Assembly: GCA_036365145.1 (NCBI GenBank)
Contig: JAEOAD010000048.1
Span: 12,534,501-12,598,500 of the forward strand
Direction: 5' to 3'
Source of the DNA: Orientallactaga sibirica
Taxonomy: Eukaryota; Chordata; Mammalia; Rodentia; Dipodidae
DNA: 64,000 bases
Shown: positions 20,888 through 31,410 of the stretch, piece by piece
How positions within the stretch are numbered: the first letter of the stretch is position 1
Layout: each line of letters opens with the position of its first letter
Notes under the pieces: model-generated
What the model was told of the DNA's origin: nothing
Database searches by the model: none
Seen by the model: only the letters and a program-made list of their open reading frames with translations
Position numbers and translations under genes: made by a program

Positions 20888-20957
20888 GTGGTGCTAGGTA
20901 GGGATTGAATCCAGAACCTAGCCAAGCATCCCATTACTGAGCTATATCCTGGGCACT
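20888..20957 (-). mobile_element. ID-like SINE
   Basis: GTGCTAGGTAGGGATTGAAT ... CATTACTGAGCTATATCC, reverse ID head; diverged. Confidence 0.6.
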
Positions 20958-20964
20958 TTTGTAT

Positions 20965-21172
20965 TTTTTAAAAAATATTTTTATTTATTTATTTGAGAGA
21001 GAGAGAGACAGAGAGAGAATGGGTGTGCCAGGGCCTCCAGCCACTGTAAACAAACTCCAGACACATGCGCCACCTTGTGCATCTGGCTTATGTGGGTCCT
21101 GAGGAATTGAACCTGGGTTTTTAGGCTTTGCAGGCAAGCACCTTTAACCGCCAAGCCATCTCTCCAACCCCC
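20965..21172 (-). mobile_element. DIP SINE
   Basis: Complete antisense copy with GA run. Confidence 0.94.
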
Positions 21173-21335
21173 TTTTGTATTTTTATTTGAGACAGTCTCA
21201 CGATGGTGCTCAGGAGGACCTTGAATGCACTCTGCAGCCCAGACAGGCCTTGAATTTTCAAGTCTTCTGCCTTAGCCTTTCAGAAAGCTGAGGCTAATTA
21301 CAGGCTTTAGTCCATTAAATAATTTATTTTATTTT

Positions 21336-21499
21336 TATTATTTATTTTTTTTTAATTTTTTTGAGGTAGGGTCTCACTCTAGCTTAGGCTGACCTGAACT
21401 TCACTATGTAGTCATAGGGTGGTCTCAAACTCATGATGTTCCTCCTACCTCTGCCTCATGAATGCTGGCATTAAAGGCATTCGCCACCACTCCTGGCCT
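21336..21499 (-). mobile_element. B1 SINE
   Basis: Antisense; T-rich tail; ends CACCACTCCTGGCC. The preceding ~160 bp (21173-21335) holds a further diverged antisense B1-like trace. Confidence 0.9.
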
Positions 21500-21561
21500 G
21501 CCTGCACTCTTTCAGGAAGCATTTAGAGATTTCCCTTTGTCTCAGTACTCCTCTGTTTTTT

Positions 21562-21780
21562 TTTTTTTCTAATTTTATTTATTTATTTGCAAGCATAGAC
21601 AGAGATAGAAGAGAAGCAGTCAGAGAGAGAATGGGCACGCCAGGGCCTCTAGCCACTGCAAACGAACTCCAGATGCATGTGCCCCTCATGCATCTGGCTT
21701 ACGTCGGTTCTGGAGAATTGAACTGGGATCCTTTGGCTTCGCAGGCAAACACCTTAACCACTAAGCCATTTCTCCAGCCC
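21562..21780 (-). mobile_element. DIP SINE
   Basis: Complete antisense copy. Confidence 0.94.
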
Positions 21781-21930
21781 TTTTTTTTTTTTTTGAGGTA
21801 GGGTCTCACTCTAGCTCAGGCTGACCTGGAATTCACTATGTAGTCTCAGGGTGGCCTTGAACTCATGGTGATCTTTCTACCTCTGCCTCCCAAGTGCTGG
21901 GATTAAAGGTTTGCACCACCATGCCCGGCT
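21781..21930 (-). mobile_element. B1 SINE
   Basis: Complete antisense copy, T15 tail directly at the DIP head. Confidence 0.94.
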
Positions 21931-21944
21931 ACTCCTCTGTTTGT

Positions 21945-22168
21945 TTTTTTTTTAAATTTAAGTTTAATTTTATTTATTTGAGAGAAAGAAAGAGGCAGAG
22001 AGAGAGAGAAAGAGAGAATGGACACACCAGGTTCTCTAGCCACTGCAAACAAATTCCAAATGCATTGCCACCTTGTGCATCTGGCTTACATGGGTACTAG
22101 AGAATCAAACCTGGGTTCTTAGGCTTTGCAGGCAAATGCCATAACTGCTAAGTAATCTCTTCAGTCCA
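21945..22168 (-). mobile_element. DIP SINE
   Basis: Complete antisense copy; TSD with the upstream ACTCCTCTGTTTG block suspected. Confidence 0.92.
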
Positions 22169-22173
22169 ATAGT

Positions 22174-22199
22174 TTTATATATATATATATATATATATT
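22174..22199. repeat. (TA)n microsatellite
   Basis: Pure TA run. Confidence 0.9.
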
Positions 22200-22259
22200 G
22201 GAAATGAAATATTAACTACTATTAATACACTATAAAAATAATGTAAAATAATAACTTGC

Positions 22260-22412
22260 ACTAGGTTTGATGGTGCACGCTTTTAATCTCAGCACTTGGG
22301 AGGCAGAGGTAGGAGGATCATTATGAGTTTGAGAACAGCCTGAGACTATATAGTGAATTCCAGGTCAGCTTGGGCTAGAGCAAGACTATGTCTTGAAAAA
22401 CAACAAAAAAGT
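22260..22412 (+). mobile_element. B1 SINE
   Basis: Full-length, diverged head; tail with CAACAAAAAAG. Confidence 0.92.
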
Positions 22413-22420
22413 TGGGTTGT

Positions 22421-22560
22421 GAAGCAGGGTGTGGTGGCGCATGCAACAGAGGTAGGAGGATTGATGTGAGTTCGAGTCCACCCTGAGACTACATAGTGAA
22501 TTCCAGGTCAGCCTGGGCTAGAGTGAGACCCTACCTTGAAAAACCAAAAAAAAAAAAAAA
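22421..22560 (+). mobile_element. B1 SINE, internal deletion
   Basis: GGCGCATGCAACAGAGGTAG shows loss of ~25 bp; A15 tail. Confidence 0.92.
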
Positions 22561-22587
22561 ATTTTTAATTAAAAAAAAAAAAAAAAG

Positions 22588-22795
22588 TTGGGCTGTGGCT
22601 TAGTGGTTAAGGCACTTGCCTGCAAAGCTTAAGGACCCAGATTTGATTCCCCAGTACCCTTGGAAGCCAATTTCACTAGGTGGCGCATGCATCTGGTGTT
22701 CGTTTGCAGTGGCTAGAGGCCCTGGCAGGCTCATTCTCTCTCTCTCTCTGCCTCTTTTGCTCTCTTTCTCAAATAAATAAACAAAACTAAAATAT
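22588..22795 (+). mobile_element. DIP SINE
   Basis: Head shortened (GGGCTGTGGCTTAGTGG), (CT)n and AAATAAATAAAC tail. Confidence 0.92.
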
Positions 22796-23489
22796 AAAAA
22801 ACTAATACTTGCAAAATATAAATATGTTGTTACTTTTACAATTCATGAACAATTTTCATTTTCTTTTTAGACAATCTGCATTTTATTCATACTTAAATAG
22901 ATTTAAATGCTTTTCATTAACCTGTTTGTAGTTTCAAAACCACAGGCATGATGCCAGCTACTCAAAGTGAGTTTATTCTACAACTTAATTGTTCCTAAAA
23001 GAACCTCATTATTATTGTTTTATTAATACCAAGTCAGTGCTTTCCCACACTTTAAGTCATAGGACTTCCTACACTTTTTGAATTTTTACTGCCAAAATCA
23101 AAGTAAATTATTATACTGTGCACATATAAATTTTCCTTATAACTATGCATTTCTAGTTAAAATAAGATTTTTCAGGTGGTGAATGTGATCAAGCTACATT
23201 ATAAATATGTATGAAAATGACATGATGAAACTCACCATGTACAATTAATGTACACTAATAAATAAAATATTTCTTCTACCTCCTGACAGTCTTCCTCTTT
23301 AAATTCCAAGTTAAAGATAGTGTAATTTATAATAAACATGTACATTTATTCATGAGTTTGACTTGAACAAAACTATTCTTAAAGAGCCTGTGATAGTATT
23401 TCCTGAGAATTAATTTATATGAAAATATCATACAAGAATAGGAAAATGAGAGCATATTAAAAATATATTTATAAAATTGACTTAATTTA
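22796..23489. other. AT-rich single-copy block
   Basis: About 690 bp without DIP or B1. Contains AATAAATAAA near 23260 after a region that could be an old retroposon 3' end. No open frame or RNA gene recognised. Confidence 0.5.
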
Positions 23490-23501
23490 TTTTAAAATAT
23501 T

Positions 23502-23540
<39 letters not shown>

Positions 23541-23705
23541 GAGAGAGAGAGACAAAGGGAGTGAATGGGCCTCTAGCCACTACAAACAAACTCCAGATGA
23601 ATGCATCACCTTGTGCATATGGCTTTACATGGGTACTGGGGAACTGAACCTGGGTCCTTTGGCTTTGCAAGCAAATGCCTTAACCACTAAGCCATATCTT
23701 CAGGC
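23490..23705 (-). mobile_element. DIP SINE
   Basis: Tail expanded to about ten ATTT units (23500-23540). Confidence 0.93.
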
Positions 23706-23707
23706 CC

Positions 23708-23890
23708 TGTCTTATTTTTTTTATTTTTTATTTTTTGGTTTTTCAATTTTTCGAGGTAGGGTCTCACTCTAGCTCAGTCTGACCTGGAATTCACTATGTA
23801 GTCTCAGGGTGGCCTCGAACTCATGGCGATCCTCCTACCTCTGCCTCCTAAATGCTGGGATTAAAGGCGTGCGCCACCACGCCCGGCTCC
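23708..23890 (-). mobile_element. B1 SINE
   Basis: Complete, ends CACGCCCGGCTC. Confidence 0.95.
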
Positions 23891-24039
23891 TGCCTTAATT
23901 TAAGAAGAGGAAATTGGATGAAATTTAGAACTTACTAGAAAGCATAGGACATATAACCATCTTCTCTTACTCCATGGCCCTTACATATTTGGTAGTGTCT
24001 TGAGAAGCCTAGAACAGTGACACAAAAAGATGGGCATTT

Positions 24040-24243
24040 AAGGGCTGGAGAGATGGCTTAGCAGTTAAAGGTACTTGATTACAAAATCTGATGACCTGGG
24101 TTCGATTTCCAAGAACCCACATAAATCCAGATGCACAAGGTGGTGCATGCATCTGGAGTTTGTTTGCAGTGGCAAGAGGCCTTGGCACCTCCATTCTCTC
24201 TCCATCTCTTTGAAAATAAATAAAAATATAATAATAAAATTTT
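24040..24243 (+). mobile_element. DIP SINE
   Basis: Full-length with short pyrimidine run. Confidence 0.93.
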
Positions 24244-24249
24244 TTAAAG

Positions 24250-24445
24250 CGGGCTGGAAAGATGGCTTAGCAGTTTGCTTACCTGCAAAGCCCAAGGACC
24301 CAGGTTGGATTCCCCAGAACCCATGTAAACCAAATGCACGTGGTGGCACATGAATCTGAAGTTCGTTTACAGTAGCTGGAGGCCCTGGTACACCCGTTCT
24401 GTCTCTCTCTTTCTCTCTCTCTCTAATAAATAAATAAATTAAAAT
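24250..24445 (+). mobile_element. DIP SINE
   Basis: GGGCTGGAAAGATGGCTTAG head; follows the previous copy by a few bases. Confidence 0.93.
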
Positions 24446-24745
24446 AGTCTAAACAGTTTTAAAGGCATTTAATAAAAGCTTTTGAAAATTAGGAGATAAA
24501 CTTCCTTTATATGAAGACACAAACAAACATTACTCTCATTCTCGTCCCTGAAAGTATAAAAAGCAGAACACTAAATGTAATGAACAAGAAAGCAGCCCAT
24601 AAAATTAGAAGTGTATAATGAAGAAAGATTTATAGTGCCCAGTTATGTGAAAGATACTCGTAAGTTTAGTTCCATGTGTCAGTATGTGGAGACAAATTTA
24701 TTAAGTTAAGCACTCACTAAAATTGCTTTCGGAAAGCTAAATGAT
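24446..24745. other. single-copy block
   Basis: AT-rich, nothing recognised. Confidence 0.45.
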
Positions 24746-24748
24746 CAG

Positions 24749-24890
24749 CCGGGGAAGGTGGCACACACCTTTAATCCCAGTACTCAGGAGGCTGAGGTAG
24801 GAGGATCATTTCCGACTTTGAGCCTAGCCTGGGGCTATAGAGTGAGTTCCAGGTTAGCCTGGGCTAGAGTGAGACCCTACCTTAACAAGG
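24749..24890 (+). mobile_element. B1 SINE
   Basis: GCCGGGGAAGGTGGCAC head, almost no A tail because a DIP follows. Confidence 0.9.
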
Positions 24891-24894
24891 GGGT

Positions 24895-25087
24895 AGGGAC
24901 TGGAGAGATGACTCAGTGGTTAAAGGAACTTGCTTGCAAAGCCTGATGGTCTGGATTTGATTCCCCAGTACCCACATAAAGTCAGATGCACAAAGTGGTG
25001 AATGCATGTGAAGTTTATTTGCAGTGTCAGGAGGCCCTGACATGCCCATCTATCTGCCACCATCTCTCTCTCTCAAATAAATAATAT
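24895..25087 (+). mobile_element. DIP SINE
   Basis: Full-length; short CT run. Confidence 0.92.
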
Positions 25088-25089
25088 TG

Positions 25090-25262
25090 CCAGACATGGT
25101 AGCACATACCTTTAATCCCAGCACTCAGGAGGCAGAGGTAGGAGGATCACGTTGAATTTGAGATCAGCCTGAGACCACATAGTGAATTCCAAGTCAGCGT
25201 GGGCTAGAGTGAGACCCTACCTCAAAACAAAACAAAACAACAACAACAACAACAACAACAAA
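25090..25262 (+). mobile_element. B1 SINE
   Basis: Tail grown into (AAAAC)n then (AAC)n. Confidence 0.93.
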
Positions 25263-25288
25263 CATATAAATTTATATTAAAAGGAAGG

Positions 25289-25481
25289 AAGGGGGAGCTG
25301 GAGAGATGGCTTAGCAGTTAAGTGCTTGCCTGCGAAGCCTAAGGACCCAGGTTTGATTCCGCAGTACCCACATAAGCAGGATGCACAAGGTGGCACATGT
25401 GTCTGGAGTTCATTTGCAGTGGCTAGAGGCCTTGGTGTGCCCATTCCTTCCTGTCTCTCATAAGTAAATAAATAAAATATT
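25289..25481 (+). mobile_element. DIP SINE
   Basis: Full-length with short CT run. Confidence 0.92.
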
Positions 25482-25540
25482 TGAAAAAAAGAAAAAGAGA
25501 GAAGAAAGAAAGTAAAAGAAGAAGGAAGGAAGGAAGAAGG
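25482..25540. repeat. GA-rich (purine) tract
   Basis: Mixed AAG/GAAA/GGAA units following the DIP tail. Confidence 0.85.
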
Positions 25541-25542
25541 AC

Positions 25543-25715
25543 AGGCTGGAGAGATGGCTCAGCAGTTAAGGTGCTGCCTGCAAAGCCTAATGACCCTGGT
25601 TCTATTTGCCAGTACCCATGTAAAGCCAGATGCACAAAGTGGCACATGCATATGGAGTTTTATGCCCTGGCCATTCTTTCTCTCTTTTCCTGCTTGCATC
25701 TGCTTGTGCATGCTT
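25543..25715 (+). mobile_element. DIP SINE
   Basis: Deleted body (GGAGTTTTATGCCCTGGCC), 3' end runs into a B1 T-tail. Confidence 0.88.
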
Positions 25716-25872
25716 TTCTTTTTTTTCTTTTTTTTTTAAGGTAAGGTCTCACTCTAGCCCAGGCTGACCTGGAATTCACTATATAGTCTCAGGGTGGCCT
25801 TGAACTCATGGTGATCCTCCTACCTCTGCCTCCCGAGTGCTGGGATGAAAGGTGTGCACCACCACGCCCATG
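25716..25872 (-). mobile_element. B1 SINE
   Basis: Complete antisense; ends CACCACGCCCATG. Confidence 0.93.
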
Positions 25873-26039
25873 TAAAAATATTTTTTTAAAACAAGAACGA
25901 AAGAGAAAATGAAACGAACACAAAATAAAATATTGAAGTTCACAGTGAAAAATTTACTTAGACTAAGTGAAAGGAAAACCCAGCTTAAAAATAAAAGCCA
26001 GCATTAAAGTCATTTTGCAGCACCAAGTTTTTACTGGCA

Positions 26040-26590
26040 TCTGGGAATTCACAAAGGAAGTTCTTCGAGAATGAGATGCGAATCATTTGCCACTTGCTTT
26101 ATTATTGGCATGCTTGCTTAAGCGCAGGGCTGCTTCTAGGCAAAGCCTCAGACGTTTCCCCTCCTACTCTCCCTGCCCGTGAGTCATGGGAACAGGGTGC
26201 CCGGCTCTGCGCACAAAGAGACGGCTGTTGACCCACCCCTCAGCAGGGAACCGCTGGGTTCATAACCATCTGTTCTTCCTTATAACCAGCCCGGGCGTTT
26301 GCAAACTTCTGGGCGGGTTGAGGAACTTTGCACGGCTGGAGAGTGGAGCGAGAAGAACCTGCAGAAATGAAGTTGCGACCTCTGGCCTTATCAGCACAAG
26401 GACAGATTCAAACTGTGAAGCATGTCGGTTCATTTTGGGTGTTGTGAAGCCCTCTTGTTCGTGCGCTTTTTATCTTATCGTTCTCCCCCACAGCTTTCAC
26501 CTACCTAATAACGCATGCCCTGTGTTCTTTATCCGTCCACGTGCACGTGGAAAGACCACAGAGCAAGGGCTTTGGGAACCACTCTGAGCA
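26040..26590. promoter_or_regulatory. candidate cis-regulatory single-copy block
   Basis: SINE-free and richer in CpG than any neighbour. Motifs: TGAGTCA (AP-1) at 26180-26186; CCACCC near 26232; CTTATC (GATA type) at 26387-26392; a GATA pair TTATCTTATC at 26470-26479; and two abutting CACGTG E-boxes at 26538-26549. The 133-codon + frame at 26186 lacks recognisable features. Enhancer function is inference from motif clustering; no transcript evidence. Confidence 0.35.
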
Positions 26591-26788
26591 GCTCAAGGCC
26601 TGTCTCGGCCACTTAATAATGTATCCCAGACAAATAAGGTCTCAGTGATTTTGTTTGGCCAGAGTGTTCATCTGTAAAATAGGGTTAAGGTCCACCTTAA
26701 ATGAATCTGTACAGGCTACACCAGGTAATCTATTTCAGGTGCTAGACCACCGCCTAGCATGGAGAAGTTACATGCTAAAATACCAAAT
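26590..26788 (+). mobile_element. MIR SINE
   Basis: TGTTCATCTGTAAAATAGGG, then GGTAATC and CACCGCCTAGCATGGAG, match the MIR core and 3' part. Confidence 0.65.
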
Positions 26789-26789
26789 G

Positions 26790-26998
26790 AGGGCTGGGGA
26801 GTTGGCTTAATGGTTAAGGCACTTGCTTGCAAAGCCTAAGGACCTAGGTTTGACTCCCCAGTACCCACGTAAGCCACATGTACAAGGAGGTGCATATATC
26901 TGGAATTTGTTTGTAGCAGCTAGAGTCCCTGATATGCCCATTCGCTCTATCTGCCTCTCTCTCTCTCAAATAAATAAAATAAGTAAAATATTTTATTT
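26790..26998 (+). mobile_element. DIP SINE
   Basis: Head GGGCTGGGGAGTTGGC; tail AAATAAATAAAATAAG. Confidence 0.92.
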
Positions 26999-27017
26999 TT
27001 TAAAAAAGCTAAATGAT

Positions 27018-27155
27018 TGCTGAGGTGATGGCTCAGTGGTTAAAGGTGTTTGCTTGTCTGGAGTTCAATTCCCCAGTACCCACATAAAAGCCAGATGCAC
27101 AAAGTGGTACATGCTTTCTCTTTCTCAAATAGAAATAAAAAAAATAAAAATAAAA
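27018..27155 (+). mobile_element. DIP SINE, deleted
   Basis: Two internal deletions (after GTTTGCTTG and after GGTACATGC). Confidence 0.85.
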
Positions 27156-27276
27156 GCTAAATGTGAAACAAAACTATACTTGTTTATAGACTGATGCATT
27201 TAATTTATAAAAATGTCTTACTCCTCCCAGAAAAAAAATCATCTTTCTTTTAACAGTATATAAAGACATAATCTCA

Positions 27277-27485
27277 GGCTGTGGAGATGGCTCAGTGGTT
27301 AAAGGCACTTGCTTGCAAAGCCTGAAAGCCTAATGGCCTGGGTTGAATTCCCCAGTACCCATGTAAAGCCATATGCAAAGTGGTGCATGCATCTGAAAAT
27401 TTCTTTTGCAGTGTCAAGATCCCCTTGCGTGCCCATACTCACCTCTCTCTGCCTCTTCCTCTCCATCTCTCCCTGAAATAAATTA

Positions 27486-27490
<5 letters not shown>
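27277..27490 (+). mobile_element. DIP SINE
   Basis: Full-length with a 9-bp duplication (AAGCCTGAAAGCCTAATGG). Confidence 0.9.

Positions 27491-27537
<47 letters not shown>
27490..27537. repeat. (CA)n microsatellite
   Basis: About 24 CA units grown at a DIP tail. Confidence 0.95.
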
Positions 27538-27539
<2 letters not shown>

Positions 27540-27593
27540 CTCTGATTATGGAGTTAAGAGAACTATACCATTTGTAGAAAGAGGTCATATAGA

Positions 27594-27675
27594 GCAGGGT
27601 ATAGGTCACATACCTCTAATCCCAGCACTCAGAAGCCTGGGGCTACAGAGTACGTTCCAGGTCAGCCTACCTTGG
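27594..27675 (+). mobile_element. B1 SINE, large internal deletion
   Basis: Head, then jumps to CTGGGGCTACAGAGT; followed by a GA/GGAA tract to about 27760. Confidence 0.8.
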
Positions 27676-27934
27676 AGGAAGAGAGAGAGAGAGAGATGGA
27701 GAGAGGAGGGAAGGAAGGGAGAAATGAAGACAGAAAGGAAAGAAGGAAAGAAAGGTAGGTCATGTTTTCAATGAGCTTATCCAGGCATCCCTGTAGTCAG
27801 TACCTCACAGGACGTGCCTGCTTTGCTGAATTCAGACTGCAGGACTTTTCCAACCACTTTTTGCTACCTAGGGCTTGGACATGTCCCCAGCTAAACCATT
27901 TTCTTTTTTTCCTGGTTCCTGCTGTGTACTAGGT

Positions 27935-28345
27935 TCCTAATGCTGCCATGAATTACATACACATTTGGAGGCTTAAAACAATATAAATCCATTCTTTAAA
28001 GTCCTAGAAGCTAGAAGCCCCAAATCAAGATGTCAGCAGGGTTGGTTTCCTGTGAAGACTCTGAGGGAGAAAGCATCCTGTGCTTGTCTCCAAGCTTCTA
28101 GGTGTTGCCAGAAATTCTTGTCAATCCTTGACTTGCGGCTGCACCACTCCCATCTCTGTCTTCTTCAGGAGGCCCGCCCTATCGTCTGGTTCACGTCTTG
28201 TGCCTTTCTCTTATATTGGCAACTGTCATTGGATTGGGGGTCCACTGTAAATCCACAGTGATCTCATCTCAAGACTCTTAATTACATCAACACAGACCGC
28301 TTACCCAAATAAGGTCATATTTGCATATCCTGATCCTATTCACCT
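27935..28345 (-). mobile_element. MLT1-type MaLR LTR
   Basis: Plus strand reads the reverse of MLT1: TTAAAACAATATAAATCCAT, CTAGAAGCCCCAAATCAAG, TGTCAGCAGGGTTGG, and near the end CCCAAATAAGGTCATATTTG. About 400 bp, no internal part. Confidence 0.75.
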
Positions 28346-28434
28346 CACATTACACTCTCTTGTTCCTCTCCCAAGATTCCCTTGTTCCCAACAAGTTCCC
28401 CTTCTATTTTATTTTCTTTCTTTCTCTTTCTGTC

Positions 28435-28607
28435 CTTTCTTTCTTTTCTTTTTGTTTTGGTTTTGGGTTTTCAAGGTAGGGTCTCGCTCTAGCCCAGGCT
28501 GACCTGGAATTCACTATGTAGTCTCAGGCTGGCCTCCAACTTACAGCAATCCTGGGTCCTAAGGCTTCACAGGCAAGCGCCTAAACCATTAAGCCATCTC
28601 TCCTGCC
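28435..28607 (-). mobile_element. B1/DIP chimera
   Basis: Antisense B1 (T tail to CCAACTTACAGCAATCC) joins at about 28550 to the last ~55 bp of an antisense DIP (GGGTCCTAAGGCTTCACAGG ... CATCTCTCCTGCCCC). Confidence 0.85.
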
Positions 28608-28689
28608 CCAGTCTCTTCATTCTTTAGAGTAATGCTCCAGTTATCTTAGTAAGGACAGATGACTTCAGTGACAACAATGACTTCTGTTA

Positions 28690-29062
28690 GTTACCTTTCT
28701 CCTCGTCATGGTAACAGAATACCTGATTAAGCGACATGAGGGAGAGATGATTTATTCAGGGTCCCAGTTTCAGGGGATCCTAGTCCATGGTGGTGAAGAT
28801 GGGGCTGGGGAGCCTCTGTTAAGGTGGAGTGACCATGTAGTACCACTGTTCACATCTAGGAGGAGCAGAAAGCAGGATTGGAAGCAGGGCCAGGCTGTCA
28901 CCCTTGAAGGTGTGCCCCTAGAGGCCTACATCCATTACATAGACCCTATGTCCCAAAGCATCCACAACCTCTCCAGACAGTGCCACCAGCTAGAGCCCTG
29001 GTGTTCACACACATGAGCCTGTGGGAGACATAGGGGACATGTCACATTCAAATTATAACATG
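28690..29062 (-). mobile_element. MaLR LTR (ORR1-like)
   Basis: Left CTTTCTCCTCGTCATGGTAA, right GGGGACATGTCACATTCAAA then TTATAACATGG: a near full-length reverse LTR, sister to 9330-9700. Confidence 0.78.
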
Positions 29063-29154
29063 GCATACATTGAACCACGACTTTACTCTTGAGAGCTTAG
29101 GTCTGAGAACCAACCAACCCATCTTCCACCTACATCTGTATGGCCTACAGGCTA

Positions 29155-29400
29155 AAGATGGTAGTTATATTTTTATGGGGTTTGAAATCAATCCAAAGAA
29201 TAATATTTCATGACACGTAAAAGATGCATGAAGTTCACATTTCAGGGTTCACAAAGTTTTATGACCGCAGCTCCTTCGTCTAAGTGTTGTCTATGGCTAT
29301 TTTAATGCTACCACGGCAGAGTTGAGCAGTTATGACAGAAACCATTTGTGGCCCAGAACACCTAAAACAGTTACTCTCTGGTCCTTAAAAAAAAAAATCT
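29155..29400 (+). mobile_element. old hAT-type MER element
   Basis: ATAATATTTCATGACACGT, ATGCTACCACGGCAGAGTTG and ACAGTTACTCTCTGGTCCTT follow a mammalian MER DNA-transposon consensus; subfamily not fixed. Confidence 0.6.
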
Positions 29401-29451
29401 TTTGACTCCTGCTATGGAGAAGTGTGAGATTTAAAACAAAAAAGAAGAACT

Positions 29452-29619
29452 GGGCTGAAGTGATGGCTCAGTGGTTTAAGGTACTTGTTTGCAAAGCCTG
29501 ACAGCCCAGTTTGATTCCCCAGTACCCATATAAAGCCAGATGAACAAAGTGGTGTGTGCATCTGGAGTGCATTTGCAGTGGCAAGAGGCCCTGATGTGCC
29601 CATACTCTATCTATCTGTC

Positions 29620-29670
<51 letters not shown>

Positions 29671-29682
29671 ATCTATCTATCT

Positions 29683-29721
<39 letters not shown>

Positions 29722-29762
29722 GTCATCTATCTATGTATCTAGCTCTGGAATAAGTAAAAATA
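29452..29762 (+). mobile_element. DIP SINE with (TCTA)n expansion
   Basis: Normal body to CCATACTC, then (CTAT)n with ATC/TTC breaks from about 29606 to 29742, and a TAAGTAAAAATAT end. The microsatellite replaces the (CT)n. Confidence 0.92.
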
Positions 29763-29765
29763 TTT

Positions 29766-29971
29766 TTAAATTTTATTTTATTTATTTGAGAGAGGAAAAG
29801 AGGCAGAGAGACAGAGAGAATGGGCTCACCATGGCCTCCAGCCACTGCAAACAAACTCCAGATGCATGCTCCACCTTGTGCATCGGGCTTATGTGGGCCC
29901 TACAGAGTCAAACCAGGATCCTTTGGCTTTGCAGGCAAATGCTTTAACCGCTAAGCCATCTCTCCAGCCTT
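29766..29971 (-). mobile_element. DIP SINE
   Basis: Complete antisense copy. Confidence 0.94.
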
Positions 29972-29986
29972 ATAAAAATCTTTTAA

Positions 29987-30118
29987 CAAGCCAGATGCAC
30001 AAGAGGGCGCATGCATCTGGAGTTTGCTTGCAGTGGCTGGAGGCCATGGTGTACCCATTCTCTCTCTCTCTCTCTTCCTCTCTCTCAAATAAATAAATAA
30101 ACTTTAAAAATGTAAAAA
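29987..30118 (+). mobile_element. DIP SINE, 5'-truncated
   Basis: Begins at AAGCCAGATGCACAAG; lacks both pol III boxes. Confidence 0.88.
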
Positions 30119-30130
30119 AAGATCTTTATA

Positions 30131-30335
30131 GGGGCTGGAGAGATGTATTAGCAGTTTAACGTGTTCAACTGCAAAACCTAAGGACCTGAGTTTTGTTCCC
30201 CAGAACCCACGTAAGCCAGATGTACATGGTGGCGCATGCATCTGGAGTTTGTTTGCAATACCTAGAGGCCCTGCGCATCCATTCTCTCTCTCTCCTCTCT
30301 CTCTCTTTCTGCCTCTCAAATAAATAAAGCATTTT
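30131..30335 (+). mobile_element. DIP SINE
   Basis: Full-length; head GGGGCTGGAGAGATGTATTAG. Confidence 0.93.
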
Positions 30336-30336
30336 T

Positions 30337-30475
30337 AGGGGCAGGAGAGATTGCTCAGTGGTTAAGGTACTTGCTGACAAAGTCTAACCACCCAGTTCGA
30401 TTTCCCAGTAACCACATAAAGCCTGATGCACAAGGTGGCACATGAATCTGGAGTTTGCCTGAAGTGCTAGACAAA
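30337..30475 (+). mobile_element. DIP SINE, 3'-truncated
   Basis: Ends within the body at TGCCTGAAGTGCTAG. Confidence 0.87.
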
Positions 30476-30489
30476 GAAAAATCAAACGT

Positions 30490-30640
30490 CTTCATGTGGT
30501 CCATTGGCCAGCAGCAGTGACCTCCTCTAGGAGCATATTGCAAACGCAGGTTTTCCGGGGTCTCCCCAGACCCACTGAATCAGAACCTCCAATTTGACAA
30601 GATTCCCAGTCATTTGTGTGTGCATTCAAAGTTGACATGA
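30490..30640 (-). mobile_element. MER5-like hAT element
   Basis: GTGGTCCATTGGCCAGCAGC ... CCAGACCCACTGAATCAGAA is the reverse of MER5A/B. Confidence 0.65.
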
Positions 30641-30790
30641 GGGTGTGATGCTGAATTCCTTTAGTCTCAGCACTCTGGAGCCTGAGGTAAGAGAAAGATC
30701 ACTGTGAGTTTGAAGCCAGCCTGGGGCTAAAGTGTGAGTTCCAGGACAGCCTGGGCTAGAGTGAGACCCTACCTTGTAAAAAAGCAAAAA
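30640..30790 (+). mobile_element. B1 SINE
   Basis: Diverged head; CAGCCTGGGCTAGAGTGAG body end. Confidence 0.88.
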
Positions 30791-30792
30791 CA

Positions 30793-31035
30793 GGACTCAA
30801 GAGATGGCTTAGCGGTTAAGGCGCTTGCCTGCGAAGCCTAAGAACTCATATTTGAATCTCCAGGTCCCATGTAAGCCAGATGCACAGTGACACAAGCATG
30901 CGATGTTGCACATGCACACAAGGGGACGCATGCATCTGAAGTTCGTTGGCAGTGGCTGAAAGCCCTGGCGTGCCCATTCTCTCTCTTTCTCCCTGTCTCT
31001 CTCTCTCTCTCAAAATCAATTTTTAAAAAAGCAAA
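30793..31035 (+). mobile_element. DIP SINE, long subfamily
   Basis: Units CAGTGACACAAGCATG, CGATGTTGCACATGCA and CACAAGGGGACGCATG in tandem; TTGAATCTCCAGGTCCCA head variant. Confidence 0.9.
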
Positions 31036-31224
31036 ACCAAAAAAATTCTCATTTGGCTGTTTTTCAAGTAGTATATACACTGCAAGGAAATACTCAGACT
31101 GAGTGGGTTCATGTGTTTTTGGCCTTGGGAGGTTTCCATAAGCATGAAAGATCTTCCTGAGAACCTATTCCCCTGGGCTATGCCTGCCCCTCTTTCTCTT
31201 TTCTCTCTCTCTCTCTCTTTCTTT

Positions 31225-31410
31225 CTTTCTCAATCTTTTTTATTGACACCTTCCATAATTATAGACAATAACGCCCCCCCCACTTTCCCCTTCACAAATC
31301 CGCTCTCCATCATATCCCTCCTCCTCTCAATTAGTCTCTCCTTTATTTTGATGGCATTATCTTTTCCTCCTATTATGAGGGTCCTGTGTAGGTAGAGCCG
31401 GGCATTGGGT
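31225..31410 (-). mobile_element. L1 3' end
   Basis: TTTTTTATTGACACCTTCCA ... CCTATTATGAGGGTCC; shortest of the L1 ends. Confidence 0.82.

Noticed and set aside
26186..26587. 133-codon frame on + in single-copy DNA
   Set aside because: No motif, signal or family resemblance; ATG context and composition unremarkable. Kept only as part of a candidate regulatory block.
29606..29742. Regular short repeats that might suggest a CRISPR-like array
   Set aside because: Simple tetranucleotide microsatellite without spacers, in a mammalian context.
29540..29947. 135-codon frame rich in YLSI repeats
   Set aside because: Translation of the (TCTA)n microsatellite and two DIPs.
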